Below, piece by piece: positions 22,931 to 35,484 of a stretch of 64,000 bases of DNA. A program made the position numbers and the translations under genes. Position 1 is the first letter of the stretch, and every line of letters starts with the position of its first letter. The stretch spans positions 24,635,445 through 24,699,444 of the forward strand of contig CP141132.1 in the NCBI GenBank assembly GCA_035236585.1, given 5' to 3'. Source of the DNA: Warburgia ugandensis (lineage: Eukaryota > Streptophyta > Magnoliopsida > Canellales > Canellaceae). The notes under the pieces were generated by a model. That model did no database searches, was not told the DNA's origin, and worked only from the letters and a program-made list of their open reading frames with translations.

Positions 22931-23560
22931 ATTAAAAACCTAATACAAGATATCTCAATAATAATAGTCCTATAATATCACAAAATAAAGGACTGTTACA
23001 ACATAACCAGCCTATATTATTGGAAAGTATAAGACAATTAATGAATAATGGTCCTATTTTAATTAAAAATATAGGATGGTTAAAACATAACAGTCCCATA
23101 ATTTGGACAAACAAATAGGACGGCTAATGAAAAATGGTCCTATTTTAATTAAAAATATAGGACAGTTAAGAAATAACAATCCTATAATTTGCCAAACATA
23201 AAGGACATGTAACAATAAACCGTCCTATATATGTTTAAAAATATAGGACCGTTATTTTGTAACCATCCTTTAAGTATGTATAACTGTAATATAGGACAGT
23301 TATAATGCAACCATCCTATATATAAAAAAAAATATAGGACGGTTATTTGAAACTTGTCCTATATTATGTATTGAATATTTATCTAATATAGGACCATTAT
23401 CTACAAACTATCCTATATTTTTAAACATACAGGACGATTAATTCATAACCGTCCTATATTTTATAATATTTCTTTAATAAAAAATAAGACTGGTATTTCT
23501 GAATGGTCCTATATTTTAAAACATAAAGGATGACTATTTTGTAACCATCCTTTATTTATG
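22931..23560. repeat. Family-A palindrome array upstream of the hAT gene
   Basis: The longest array in the window, with roughly a dozen palindromic units having arms close to ATAGGACGGTTA and its complement. It begins about 160 bp upstream of the hAT first exon. The same unit precedes the CACTA-like gene at 25.7-26.0 kb and follows it at 31.3-31.7 kb, suggesting that a family-A element inserted into the hAT 5' region. Confidence 0.88.
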
Positions 23561-24906
23561 TTACATCACACTATGATGTGCCTGTGTCTGTGCCAGTTTG
23601 CCAGACCACCTAGCCACCAGCTTGCTAGACAACCTCCTCCAAACTCCAATTAATGAAACTTCAAACATGTTGTCAAACATTTTGACATTCGACACATGGG
23701 CCCCTTGTAGTGGCGGTAAAAGAAAATCAAAATGTAAAAAACCTAAAAGTTAAAAGCAATGTAGGTGTCGGTCAGGCAAGCGCGCATGTCGTGCAATGGA
23801 AAATACTTGTCAGGGAGGTGGTTTGAAGACCAAACCTCAACTTTGACATGTTTAATTGGGGACCACTTAGCTACACTTGCCTTTGGTCATCTAATCTTAC
23901 ACATATGACTATAATGATAATGTTACTTCCTCCAGTCTGACTCTACATTTACTTACATAGTTACACTTGCTAGATAGTTAACAAATTTTGTAAGTGTCAT
24001 ACACAGTATAAATGCTCATGATTTTCTTATACTAATTCCATATGTCATCACCAATTGATCTAATATATCTCATTTTCATCAAATTCATGAATATCATTTA
24101 TCCAACTCATATAACTCGAGATTTGTTTTGATTTCTTACAAATGATTCTCATTTCTAACTCCCAATTGATGATAATAGATTGGGAATAACTCATCCATGT
24201 AGAGTAAAAGGTACTCACTCTTAGTAATATCATTCAACATTTTTATTTTTTCATGATCATTTTACTATAAGTGCCAAATGTACTTCTTTTCACTATAGAC
24301 TATGCCCCATAATTACTTTTAATTTCACCAAAGTTATCATATCAATATCCCTCTAATTCTAGATAAGCTTTTGTGCTAATTCAACAATGAGTTATTATAC
24401 CAATATAGTTTATAACTTGGTAAATTCATATTTGTTGGCATTGTTGCACCATATGTATGGTCTAGAATTTGTTTGCTAACCAAATATTATCATGGTTTAC
24501 TTGTTTTTCATAATATGTTTGGGATTTTATTTTCCCATTTCCATATATCTCTATATCTCATTTTCTTTGTCATTTGATTCAAATTTTAAAGATCACTTCT
24601 TCATGCTCTAATTTTTTATCATATATTATCATTGTCAAACTCTTCTCCTGTACTAAACTTATTTATCTCCTAAAATTCTTCTGAAGTAATATCATTCCTA
24701 TTTTGAAAATTTTGCCATATTACTATCTCTTATGTAGAAATTTTAACTCTTGCATTTATATTCATTATTATCATTTACTATCCTTTATTATTATTTTCAA
24801 AGTTTATAATAAGTCTAATATTTTCATTTATTTCTACATTATTTCCATCATATTTTACAATTTATCACTTCTTTCTCTTAAACTCCACTATTTCACTTAG
24901 TAAAGA

Positions 24907-24907
<1 letters not shown>

Positions 24908-24975
<68 letters not shown>
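24908..24975. repeat. (CA)n microsatellite
   Basis: 34 uninterrupted CA dinucleotides. Confidence 0.97.
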
Positions 24976-24977
<2 letters not shown>

Positions 24978-25179
24978 TACAAGTATTGGTGTATTTTATT
25001 TCTATACATGTATGCTTACTTAAGACTTCAGGTTAGACTTGCATATTATGCATACATCTTTACCCATTGTAATGTTTTTCTTACTTGTTTCTTATTATTC
25101 CTTGTATTGGGATTCTTAACTTACTAAGTAGTATCCCCAGTTATTTTACTAAGTAATACCTACTTATAGTCTACTATTC

Positions 25180-25550
25180 CTTCATGATTAATTACATTAA
25201 CTGTTTCTATTCTCATTCTCACCTAGTGAGTTAATTACATAACTCTTTCTATACTCATTCTCAACTAATTAGTTAATTACATAACTCCTGTTCTCATTTT
25301 CACCCAATGAGTTAATTACATAACTCTTCTCTTTCTATACTCATTCTCAACTAATGAGTTAATCACATAACTCCTATTCTCATTCTCATCTAATGAGTTA
25401 ATTACATGACTCTTTCCTTACTTATCCTCAACTAATGAGTTACATACTCATCCTCAACAATGAGTTAATTAATAACTCTTTCTTTACTCATCCTCAACAA
25501 CTAATGAGTTACTTACATAACTCTTTTTAAGCTCATCCTCAACTAAGATT
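25180..25550. repeat. Minisatellite based on ATGAGTTAATTACATAACTC
   Basis: About seven or eight units of 40-60 bp combine CTCATTCTCAACTAATGAG (itself a near-palindrome) with TTAATTACATAACTC and TTTCTTTACTC. Unit length varies. Confidence 0.85.
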
Positions 25551-25664
25551 CTTTATGCTTTAGGGCTTAAGCAATATTAATTATTCAATTTCATTGTGCA
25601 TAACTGGCTATAGCCTAGTAGCCTACAGTCTACTGCTATATCAATTATTCAATTTGCTATATTT

Positions 25665-25972
25665 AGGAACTATAGGACTATTAATACAAAATTATCCTTT
25701 ATAACAGAATAATATAAGATGGTTATGTAATAACGGTCCTATATTTTGTATAAGTATAGGGCGGTTATTTACTAATTGTCCTATATTGTGAATCTGACGC
25801 TTGTTAGTTATAGGACAGTTATTTATAAACCATCCTATGATTATTACTAAATAAAGGACTGTTAATTGATAAGCGTCATATATTTATCATAATATAGGAC
25901 GATTTTCATAGAATGGTCCTTTATTGTTTTGATGATATAGGATTGTTATGTTAGAACCATCCCATATTTATC
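25665..25972. repeat. Family-A palindrome array upstream of the CACTA-like gene
   Basis: About six palindromic units (for example 25,717-25,742, 25,753-25,782 and 25,812-25,840) with arms like TATAGGACGGTTA. It lies immediately before the pyrimidine-rich leader of the transposase gene and is most simply the left subterminal array of the element whose right array is at 31,320-31,748. Confidence 0.85.
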
Positions 25973-28900
25973 TTTCTATTATACATTATGAACATTTCTT
26001 TCTCCCGCCTTTCACTGTTTCACTTCACATTTGTGCCCTAACCCCTAAGAAAATCCTTCGAAGTCCAAGCTCTCAAACCAGCCAAACCCCCTTCAACCAG
26101 AATTAAGGAAAAAACCAAAAGAGTGAGAAGAAGAAGTTGAGAGAGGGAGAGAGAGAGTGCTAGCCGATCAAGGGGAGAGAAGAATTGGAGAGTGAGAAAG
26201 CAAGGGAGAAACTCATAAATTGACCACTCACCACTACCTAAGTGCCTGCTACACCTCAAAGTCCTCAAGTAACAAGAAGAAGAAGAAGAAGAAGAAGAAG
26301 AAGAAGAAGAAGAAGAAGAAGAAGAAGAAGAAGAAGAATGAGAGAGAGACAAGGGAGAGAAGAAGAACTAAAGAAGAAGACAAATATAAGATAAACGTTA
26401 AGAGGCAATGGAAGGAGGTTCATTAGATAACCTGGTTCTACTCTTGGAATCTCTATGTCACCATTTTCTGCCCTATTTTTGTTATGTAACAATCTTATTA
26501 CAATACATCTCACAAGATAGGGTTAAACCATTAAGGTTAATACTATTCTTCATTTGCAATCTGCATGCCTACAAGCTTATACAACTTCGATATGCATCTG
26601 CATGATTCACGATTGCATCTGACACTAGTTATTTCACTTACACTTTTCACTTTTTTAACTATAGTCATTTCAATTTTCTTTTGTGAAGCAAGCATGGAAC
26701 ATGAAGAAGTAGAACTAGAACAAGAACACAAAGAAGTAGTACAAGAACACTTAGAAGAGGTAAAAGTAGAACAAGAACAACAGTTACAACACACAGAAGA
26801 AGAACAATAGAGGCTATCGAGCACATGTCCGCTAGTAACACCGCCTGTCAAGAGAAAGCCTAGGGAACCAACATAAATGGAACATATAAATAAGAGATCA
26901 TCAAAGGGAATAAAAGAAATTGTACAATTCAACAATAGAGGTCAACCGATAGGTGGTAGTGTGTATACTTATGCTAGCTTCATATGTTGCACTGTTAGAA
27001 GATTGGTGCTAGTCTCAGTGATTGATTGGAGACTTGTATTGCCAAAAGTCAAAGATGCAATATGGAAAATGGTCAAGGTATGTAAATTTTTCCTACATAT
27101 AACATAATATGTCCCTTATATATATTGTTTTTGTTTGCATATGATACACTAAGTCATTAAGTCACTACTCACTGGTAAGTAGTCACTAACCTACTTCTTC
27201 TTTTGTTTTGTAATCTGCCTTTGCCATATCTGATGAGTGCAAGAAGCAAGCATTGCTAGGAACTGGTGAACAATGGAGGAAATGGAAGAGTGAGGTTGCA
27301 AAAAAGTACATACTTCTAAATGCCAATAATCCTTCTAGGCTTAACATGGTCCCTCAATTGTATTCCTACTTCATTGACCAAGAAGCACGGAATCAATTTG
27401 TACAATTTAGGCTATCTCCTAATTTTGAGATAATCACAACTTGAATTGGCCAAGCTAAATTTTGATTCTTGTAATTATTATAGTTGATTGTATTTTGATT
27501 ACATTACTTTGATGTCTAGGCAAAGTGTATAAAAGGACAAATGACGCGTGCAACTAATCATATGCAGCACCACCTTTCAAGGGTTGGCTACGAACAATTA
27601 GAGGTAGAAGAAGTGAGTATATCATGTGACATTTGATATCTATCTAATCATAGTAGATTTTTATTTTATTAACTCTGACTTAGTGTCTCTTTTAATAGTA
27701 AAAGAAGGCTCGGACAACAGAGCTCATCAACCGTGCTCTTCTTTGAAAAATGGCACATTCGAAAGGGTGTAACTCCCAGACATTTACTAATGAAATAACT
27801 ATATCAATTGCATTAAGAATTGTAAGTGGTTTAAAACTTTAAGTTTTATACTTTTACTTTATGTGCCTATTGCCTAGTTAACTAGTTTTCTACTTTTATA
27901 CTCTTACATTATATAAATATTACATATATAATAGGGATTTGATCATGTTATGATATTTACATGTGTAGGAATAGTTGACCTAAGAAAGTGCAACTACAGG
28001 GACACTTAGCAGTACTGCTGCAAAGGGGGGCATCCTATATAGGGCAATGGGCAACAAGGATGAGCACCCTAGCCGGGTAAGGGGCCAAGGTCGCGGTGTT
28101 ATTCCTTCTGACTTCTTCCCTAAACAAAAGGCTCCTATGCTATAAGAATTGGAAGAAGCAAACTATTTTGGAGATACATAGCAAGGACAAGGATCAATTG
28201 TTGAAGGAACTCCAAGGTAGAGGAAGAACCTCATGTTAGGATGTTGGCCCTCAAGCTCATCCTCAAGTTCAAATTCAACCACCCCAATCTAACAATAGCT
28301 ACACTCCTCCATTAGACGAAGAGGTGGTAGAGCAAGTACTTGAAGGTGATGTCCCGATCAATGAGGTATGTATATTGACATGTTTACTTTTACAATGTTT
28401 AATTCTTTAGTAACCTTCTTAGTTTACATCACTAATCATTATATATATGTTATTTCTCAAATGCAGGTGCGTCAGTGCATATTGCAGCTACATACATCTA
28501 AGAACTATGTGGCTATGGCAACACTATACGAGGTTCGGCCCATGACTTTTGCCACCTTGCGTGGCAAGTTGATGCATCCACATACTAAGCACATGTGCAT
28601 TATTGCTGCCATTCAACCAGATGCTCCCCTTTCATTTCCAATACAAGAGGTGATATTGAAACTGTTGAGGATGCAATTGGTTATCATGTGAGTTGGCCAA
28701 AGGAATTTATCAAACCAATGATATCCAATTCCAAGGTATATATATTCTAATTATAGTCATGGTATCATTTTCTGCTACCTTTTTTAAGTCATCCTAAATT
28801 GTTAATTGATTAATATTGTCTACAACATGTCAAATCACCATAAGTGACATAGGGCACAATTGAAGTGAACCTCCCCGCCAGCAAATTCTGGTGTAGTGGC

Positions 28901-30700
28901 TAGTGTAACCCCATCCCAGTCTTCCCATGTAGTTTTATATATTAGCATGGTTGTATTGTATTACATGTGGAATTGAACAATGCAACAACTAACAAGTTCA
29001 AAGCACTTGAAATGTAATAAGTTCAAAAGAACTTTACAAGTGTAGTATGTCCAAGTGGACTTGAAAAATACAACAAGTGAAGGAAGAGAAAAGCACTACA
29101 CTCATTGTAAACATTTGTTAGGTACCCACAAGATCAAAAAGTTTTATTATTTTATCCTAGGTTAGAATTTGTGATCTTAGATTCTTACTTGTAGTAATGA
29201 TTAGAGATAAAAAAGTTTTATTATCTTATCCTAGGTTAGAACTTGTAATCTTACTTGAAGTAAGGGTTAGAGGTGTTTTATGGAATTCATGTGTTTCTTT
29301 TAAATTTCACTATCATGATCATCAAGACCTTATCCCAATATATGATAAAATTTGGTCTCGCTATCTCTCTTGTTTTATATATGCTAGTATACCAGTATAT
29401 GTTGTATATATTCATTACTAATTTATGAAATGTTACATCCACAGCATAGGGATTAGGTTGAGGTTCCACCTAACACGCCTCGATTCCTAAGGGTACTGTA
29501 CAGACTGGCCAATGAAGATAAGGAAATGAGCCCCGTAAGGATAAAGGCATGTGTGCTTGCAGATGATGTTCCACTCTTCAAGGAAGACCTCTTAGCCATA
29601 TCTAATATGGCTCAATTGGAATACATGCATTTCATCATCTATATAGGGTATGTCATGGTGTAACTCCTCTATTATAGTTAGACTATTACAAATCAAAGTA
29701 ACATTACTTACTTTTTTAATAACACTTGATAATTATTTAACATTAACCCAAGTTCCTAATGCAGGTATTTGCATGATAAATTGCAAAGATTAGAGGTCAA
29801 GGACATTTACAAATTCCTTGACCCTTCTCTTGTCTTTCGATTGGACTATTTTCCCACAAACAAACAAAGTGAAGATATCATTCCCGAGCTCATGGGTTGT
29901 GCGAAGGGGCAAGCCTTACTGATTCCCTACGATAGCAGGTATGTTGTAACATATGTTGCTAAATTATGTCATTTCAATTTCATAATTCATACACATGAAT
30001 ATCTATATTAGTTAAGATTTGAGAACATACAATTGAATTTTTGTTTTTATAGGTCCCATTGGATGCTGCTAACTTTAGATGTGCATGGTGGCCATGCAAT
30101 GTTTTTCGATTCATGTGGAGTTCACATTTGGGAACACCTAATGGAAATTATAAGCAAGTAATCTTTATTATTTCTTTCATTATAATATAACTACTCACCT
30201 GAGAAGTGCCAACTATCATAATATTCATAATCTAACACTTTTCAATTATATGTGTGTAGTGCATGGCATTAATGGGCTGAGCAGGAAGGTATTGACCACC
30301 CAGCAAAACTCAACTAGAAGAAGGCCAAGGTAAGGTTTACTAATTACTGCTCTTTAGACTCTTTACTATAATTTTAAACCTGAACTTATTTGACATGATA
30401 TTTGAACCTTTTCTGTTGCCCTTGGTGACATTGGTGTGCAGTGCCCTAAATAAAAATCTAATTGGGAGTGTGGGTATTATGTTCTCAAATACATGAGAAC
30501 CCTCATTCGCAATGGATTTACAATCTCAACATTGAGAAAGGTAAGACTTACTGATCAATGTTACATTTTTGTTTTGTATATTTTCTAACTGAATCCAAGA
30601 TTACATGTTTGAACTAAGTTATTATATGTTTCTCAGAGGAGGATTTGGGAGGCAAGAGTTACTCCCAATTGAATCTAGACAATATTAGAATGGAATGGAC
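25973..30700 (+). pseudogene. CACTA/EnSpm-type gene: Transposase_24-like plus Ulp1-like protease
   Basis: The best preserved element gene, in about ten exons. After a leader with a GAA tract there is an acidic coiled-coil-like segment (26,697-26,810). The Transposase_24-type region follows: RSSKGIKEIVQFNNRGQPIG (26,892-26,951), VLPKVKDAIWKMVK (about 27,040), GEQWRKWKSEVAKKY (27,265-27,309), LSRVGYEQLE (27,571-27,600), and a GQGRGVIPSDFFPKQKAPML-like stretch (about 28,080-28,140). Later exons give LHTSKNYVAMATLYEVRPM (28,481) and VPPNTPRFLRVLYRLANED (29,462), then the C48 protease: HWMLLTLDVHGG (His at 30,057-30,059), FFDSCG (Asp 30,108-30,110), QCP (Gln 30,439-30,441) and NWECGYYVLKYMR (Cys 30,469-30,471). 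All triad residues and the oxyanion Gln are present, but in-frame stops (for example 30,451-30,453) and a frameshift near 28,650 disable it. Confidence 0.85.
26274..26338. repeat. (GAA)n microsatellite in the transposase leader
   Basis: About 21 GAA triplets. The poly-Lys, poly-Ser and poly-Leu frames across it are artefacts. Confidence 0.97.
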
Positions 30701-31319
30701 AGATCATATTATGAATTTTAATATGTAGTTTAGTGATGTAAATGAATGTATCAATCATGTATATACATTTTACTCAAAGATAATACAAAGATCAGTTTAT
30801 TTTTATGGATTTGTTCTATTTTTCTTTTGATTGAACTACACTATGTGTCAATGTATGTGCTTTCTTTGTTTCAAACTTTCAATGATGGGATTGGGAAGTT
30901 GGTGTCTTGAGCCAGACATATGATATGGGATGTGGCTACCCATGAAGAAGAGTGAATGTATCATGTATGGGTGATTGGGCGTGTTTTTATTTGTTCAATT
31001 CAATGTGAACTTTATGGAGAAGTTATGGAATGTTGGAAGTGAATGTGTACAATAATTATAAATATAGCAGGGAATGTGAATGTGTTATTTTGTCGTATCA
31101 GTCCATTTCTATGGATGTATTCCATTTTTATTTTGATTCAAGTATGTGTCAATGTGTGTGCATTCTTTATTTCAAAATTTTAATGATGGGAGGTTAGTGT
31201 GTTCAAGGCTTTAAGACAGGGTTGTGATATGTAAGGTTGTGTATGGAGAAAATTGTGTGTGGGCACACTGGACACTTGGATAGTAATACTGGAATGGTTA
31301 TACTTTTTAGCTAATGTAG

Positions 31320-31748
31320 GATAGGCATTTAGTATCGGTCCTATATAATTAATTAAATATAGGACAGTTAACAAATAACTATCCTATAGAATCTTAAAAT
31401 GTAGGACAGTTACTTAATAACCATCCTATAGAACCTTAAAATATAGGACTCCTACTTATTAACTATACATAAGATGGTTAATTATTAAACATCTTATAGA
31501 ATGTATAAAAATATAGGATGGTTTTGTATTAACCATCCTATAGAACCTATAAAAATATAGGACTGTTAAAACCTTTAATTATATAGGATGGTTACTTAGT
31601 AACCGTCCTATATAACATACAACATATAGGACAGCTATTTATTAACTATCCTATATCAATTTAAATATAGGATTGTTACTTAGAAACTGTCCTATTTAGT
31701 GCAAAAGAACATAGGACAATTATTCAGTAACTGTCCCATATTTATAAG
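31320..31748. repeat. Family-A palindrome array (copy 2, right end of CACTA-like element)
   Basis: Counterpart of 464-885, with about eight palindromic units having arms AATATAGGACGGTTA-like. It follows the 3' flank of the transposase gene and abuts the hAT-like terminus. No CACTA/TAGTG terminus is evident next to it, so the element end is either lost or not of that sequence. Confidence 0.85.
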
Positions 31749-32041
31749 ACGATTCAGCAAAACAGTTTAACATGTCACAACTCGTAAGTAGAACTGGTCA
31801 ATGCGATGTGCTAACAGGTCACGTGTCATATAGGTCAACACAAAGTTTTACCAGGTTGCATGTCAGACGGGTCAACATGATAGCTCCTAATGGTTGACAC
31901 GAACATGACATGATTTTGAGCATGTATTTTCCAAGTTAACCCGATCAATGACACGAACACGATAGGACTCGACCCTAACCCGCTAAATGAGTGCTGTGTT
32001 CGAGTCGTGTTATCATGTCGTGTCATATTTTGCTAGGCCTA
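31749..32041. mobile_element. hAT-like element terminus (right end, copy 2)
   Basis: ACACGA/CACGTGTCA-type subterminal repeats end at 32,041 in a terminus whose complement is TAGGCCTAGCAAAATATGAC. It could be the 5' end of the hAT element whose transposase lies at 20.4-22.8 kb, separated from it by the inserted family-A element. Confidence 0.6.
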
Positions 32042-32730
32042 ATCTCAACTAGTTCTCCTCCATTCTAAGAGAATCATTAACAAAAACAAAATTTGATCTA
32101 AATTGATTTCAACTATTCATTTTCTAGTTTAACATATGGATGAGATTTTAAGGACTATAGTAACCATATTAATAAAAAAAATCATTAAAATGACCTAAAG
32201 TAATTGAAATTCCTAAATTGCCACTACACCAATCAACACCAACCGCCCCCCCCCCAAGGAATTCATCCTCAAATTCATAAGTGCTCACATGTAGTCTCTA
32301 GCTTCAAATACTAATCAAGGTGCAGGACTATTGTCTAGTTTACATTTTTTTTTTGCAACAAACATAAGCCAATGTCTGTGTATCATCCTTGTAGGAATCC
32401 AACTAAGAACCTCACTTCCACTGCCACACTACGTCTTCTGCACAAAGAGCTAAATCTCGCACATCTAAGCCTCTATTATTTTCCCATCAAGTAGGGATGT
32501 GTACACATGAGTCTATGTTCATACATATTCAATACCTCAAGCCAAATAATTCACATATACTATTATGCAATAGCTTGTATTGAATAATGAGAGAACTATA
32601 ATCATTTCTCACAACTAGCTACCCATGTTAGTTGTAGTCTATTGAAACACTTTATGCAATGAGTTGATTACTAAATTCTTTTGCTAGACACAACTCAAGA
32701 AAGGTGCCTTCTTTTGATACATAAAAAGGG
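32042..32730. other. Intergenic, no gene seen
   Basis: Duplicate of 1,155-1,855, with a shorter C-run at 32,244-32,254. Non-coding as far as visible. Confidence 0.5.
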
Positions 32731-33108
32731 TCAAATTTTCATAGAAATTTCATAATGGATATCATCTCCATGAATGGACTCATCATAAATAAGAACCTCA
32801 CCATAGTTTCCACACCAATCATCATCCATAAATGTCAACCTCTGAGTCTCTATGACATACATCATGTTGTCTAACATTGAATTGTGCAATAGATCATTCT
32901 CTCTATTAGAGTCATTAATTATAGGAACAATATTGTCAACCAAATTGCCTATGGAATGTGCATATGATATAGGCCAAATATCAAACACCTTGCAAGCATT
33001 TAAGAAGTAGCCCTTGCTAATATCATAAATGGGCTGTTGAAACATTTTTTTCTTTTCTTGTCTTTTTTTAACAAAAGAAATAATAGAATTATAAATCAAG
33101 CCTAGCAA
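32731..33108 (-). CDS. Hypothetical 125-residue protein, copy 2
   Basis: Intact homologue of the ORF at 1,856-2,233, of identical length, with the same KKRQEKKK basic stretch and LTFMDDDWCGNY motif. I count 14 residue differences from 17 base differences, a ratio expected without selection. No family was recognised. It sits about 2.4 kb downstream, on the same strand, of the LTR-like segment at 35,485-35,897, in the same context as copy 1. Confidence 0.3.
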   Translation of the reverse strand: MLGLIYNSIISFVKKRQEKKKMFQQPIYDISKGYFLNACKVFDIWPISYAHSIGNLVDNIVPIINDSNRENDLLHNSMLDNMMYVIETQRLTFMDDDWCGNYGEVLIYDESIHGDDIHYEISMKI

Positions 33109-33974
33109 TAAAAGAGAATGACAAACAATGAGTAATAGAAAGAATATTGATGAACCATGACTAACATGAAAGACTAATAGGAATTATAACAACACTATCT
33201 ATAAAATAAACTAAAATGACAAGGACATGAAATGTGAGAACTAGAAAGGTGAAAAGTAAACTACAAGTGATAAAAAAAACTATGAGAAGTAACTAAACAT
33301 GAAAGCAGTAAGTAAAATATACATGAATTAAAATGTATAAAGACAAGACAAGAAATAAGAACTAAGACATGGAAGCAAAATGAAATTGCTATGAATTGAG
33401 AAATATAAATTATGTTAAGATAAGAAAAGTGGAACTAGAGATGAAGTGGAGGAATCATAGTATAGTCCCTAACACTTCAGCAGTTTTGTTATAGTGTACT
33501 CACTCTGGCATGGTAGACCTCACTTTTAGTTGATTACAACTGTCCATCCTATTTTTTCTAGCCTTGGATATCTTATATGCCAAAAATTAAGATGCTTACA
33601 TGATTGTAACATCCAAGAACTTGTGCTTCTTACACTTTGATTATGATCATTCTTTACACATAGTTTTCAATTGCCCTTTATGCTTTGATCAATAGAACAT
33701 ATTTTCAAGCTTGTTCAATTCACTATCTTTAGACCATTAGTCAACCAAGAATAGATAAATAAGATGGATGGATATGGTCAACCAAAAGGGAGGTCCACCA
33801 TGCAAAAGTAGGGTACACTATAGCAGCTTGCTATAGTGCACACACTGCACTAACATTCCGCAATGAAGTATTAAGAACTTACATAAATAATTTAGAATAG
33901 TTGGAATTGAAAATTGTAGAGTAAAAAAGATGGATGAAAACCCAATCAAAAGAAACATGTGCAATAAGAAGCAA

Positions 33975-34265
33975 AAACTAAAACAAGTTCTAAAGATTGA
34001 ATTGAAAATCTATAAGCAGATTAGGAAAGATTTAAATTGAAACTAGTTGAAACTCCATTTGAAACTAGAGATTTAGTTGAATAATTTGTAAGTAGATTAG
34101 GAAACAAGTTCTAGAGATTGAGTTGAATAATCTGTATGTTGATTAGGAAAGAAGAAAATTGTAGTGGACTATATAGAAGAATCTATCTAGAGATTGAGTT
34201 GAATAATCTATAAGTAGATTAGGAAAGAAGAAAATTGTAGTGGACTATACAAGAAAATCTATTTT
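33975..34265. repeat. Degenerate tandem repeat, 75-85 bp unit (copy 2)
   Basis: Counterpart of 3,100-3,380, with units sharing GATTGAGTTGAATAAT and AAAATTGTAGTGGACTATA. The rest of 33,109-34,589 is non-coding duplicated sequence. Confidence 0.7.
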
Positions 34266-34589
34266 GAGTATTCTTTGAGGCATAAAATTTGAAACTAGTT
34301 GAAATTATTGTACGTTTTCATTAGAAGTTCTTTAAGACTTCTAAGAAGAACTATTCTTCTTTCATAAAATCAATAACATCATAGTCAGTTCTTATGCATT
34401 TTAAGAGAAGCATCAATAAAAGTAAAACTCAAGCCAAAATAGTCTCAGGTATTCATTCTCTAGTTAACCAAGAATATAATAACCATATCTAAATAAAAAA
34501 TAAAAAAATAAAATGATCTTAAATAACTAAAATGCCTAAATTGTGAATTTATTAATGTTGTTTTCTCAAAGGTTTTTAGCCATCATTAC

Positions 34590-35235
34590 CACACATGAGG
34601 CTTTTAAAGTCTGTATAAAGAAGTCGTTATTTTGACTACCGACTTTGTAAATATTTTACAAGTCGCTTACTAAAAAACAACTTTAAAAATAAAGACTTAA
34701 GAAGTCATTTAATAAAAAATGACTTCTTTAGTCTAGTAGGAAAAGGAACATTTTCACAGGAAATGGCTTTTAAGTTCATTTGACTCAAATGAATTCAAAA
34801 ACCTATACTTTTAAAGTTGTTGTTTTCTAAATGACTTTAAAAGTGATTGAATTTTGAAGTCATTTAGACCTAAATGACTTCAAAAGTCTAAACTTTTAAA
34901 GTCAATTCAGTCAAAGGCCTTTAAAAGAATACATTTTATTTTGGCACAAATGGGAATTTTACGCAGGAAAGGACTTTTGAAGTCGTTTAGGACTACATGA
35001 CTTCGAAAGTTAATGACTTTTAAAGTTGTTTAGGACTAAAGAACTTCGAAAGTCAATGACTTTTAAAGTCATTTGCTGTAAATGACTTTAAAAGTGGGGG
35101 ACTTTTAAAGTTGTTGATAGGAAAATGACTTTAAAAGCATACACTTTATTTTGGCGTGGACAAGGATTTTATGCGGGGAAGGACTTTTAAAATTGTTTGC
35201 TGTAAACTACTTTAAAAGTGGGGGAATTTTAAAGT
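34590..35235. repeat. Family-B palindrome array, outer left, only in copy 2
   Basis: Many units of ACTTTTAAAGTCGTTT and its complement in palindromic pairs. It begins CACACATGAGGCTTTTAAAG, which resembles the complement of the family-B right terminus (CACTACAACCTAGGAGGC, then TTTTAAAA). It is therefore a candidate left end of the family-B element. Copy 1 lacks it: its sequence passes directly across the equivalent point near 3,690. Confidence 0.8.
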
Positions 35236-35484
35236 GGAATTTCTCTCTTGATTGGTTCACCTACGCATGATTATCTTACCTTTTATAAATATCTATCAAA
35301 ACCTTCCAATTTTAGAATGAAATAATTGCTTTCTCTAATCTTGTGACTCCATTAAGCTTGATGGCTCATTCCTTGATGCTTTAATGACTAACTCCTTCAG
35401 CTTTAAAACTTGAATGGCTGGGCTTCCATAGGTCTCCTAGTTAGACTAGGAAACCTCATGTATAGCTCTAATTCCCATGCAAAG

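Larger units (their letters stand above)
23561..25660. other. AT-rich spacer between two palindrome arrays
   Basis: No gene was recognised. It contains a CA microsatellite and a minisatellite (listed separately), and otherwise low-complexity AT-rich DNA. Confidence 0.5.

Noticed and set aside
26038..26513. Open frames rich in Ser, Lys or Leu
   Set aside because: Translations of the GAA microsatellite in three frames.
19689..32049. 8-bp target-site duplication for the putative nested hAT element
   Set aside because: AGCTCTTC and ATCTCAAC agree at only five of eight positions, not enough to claim.
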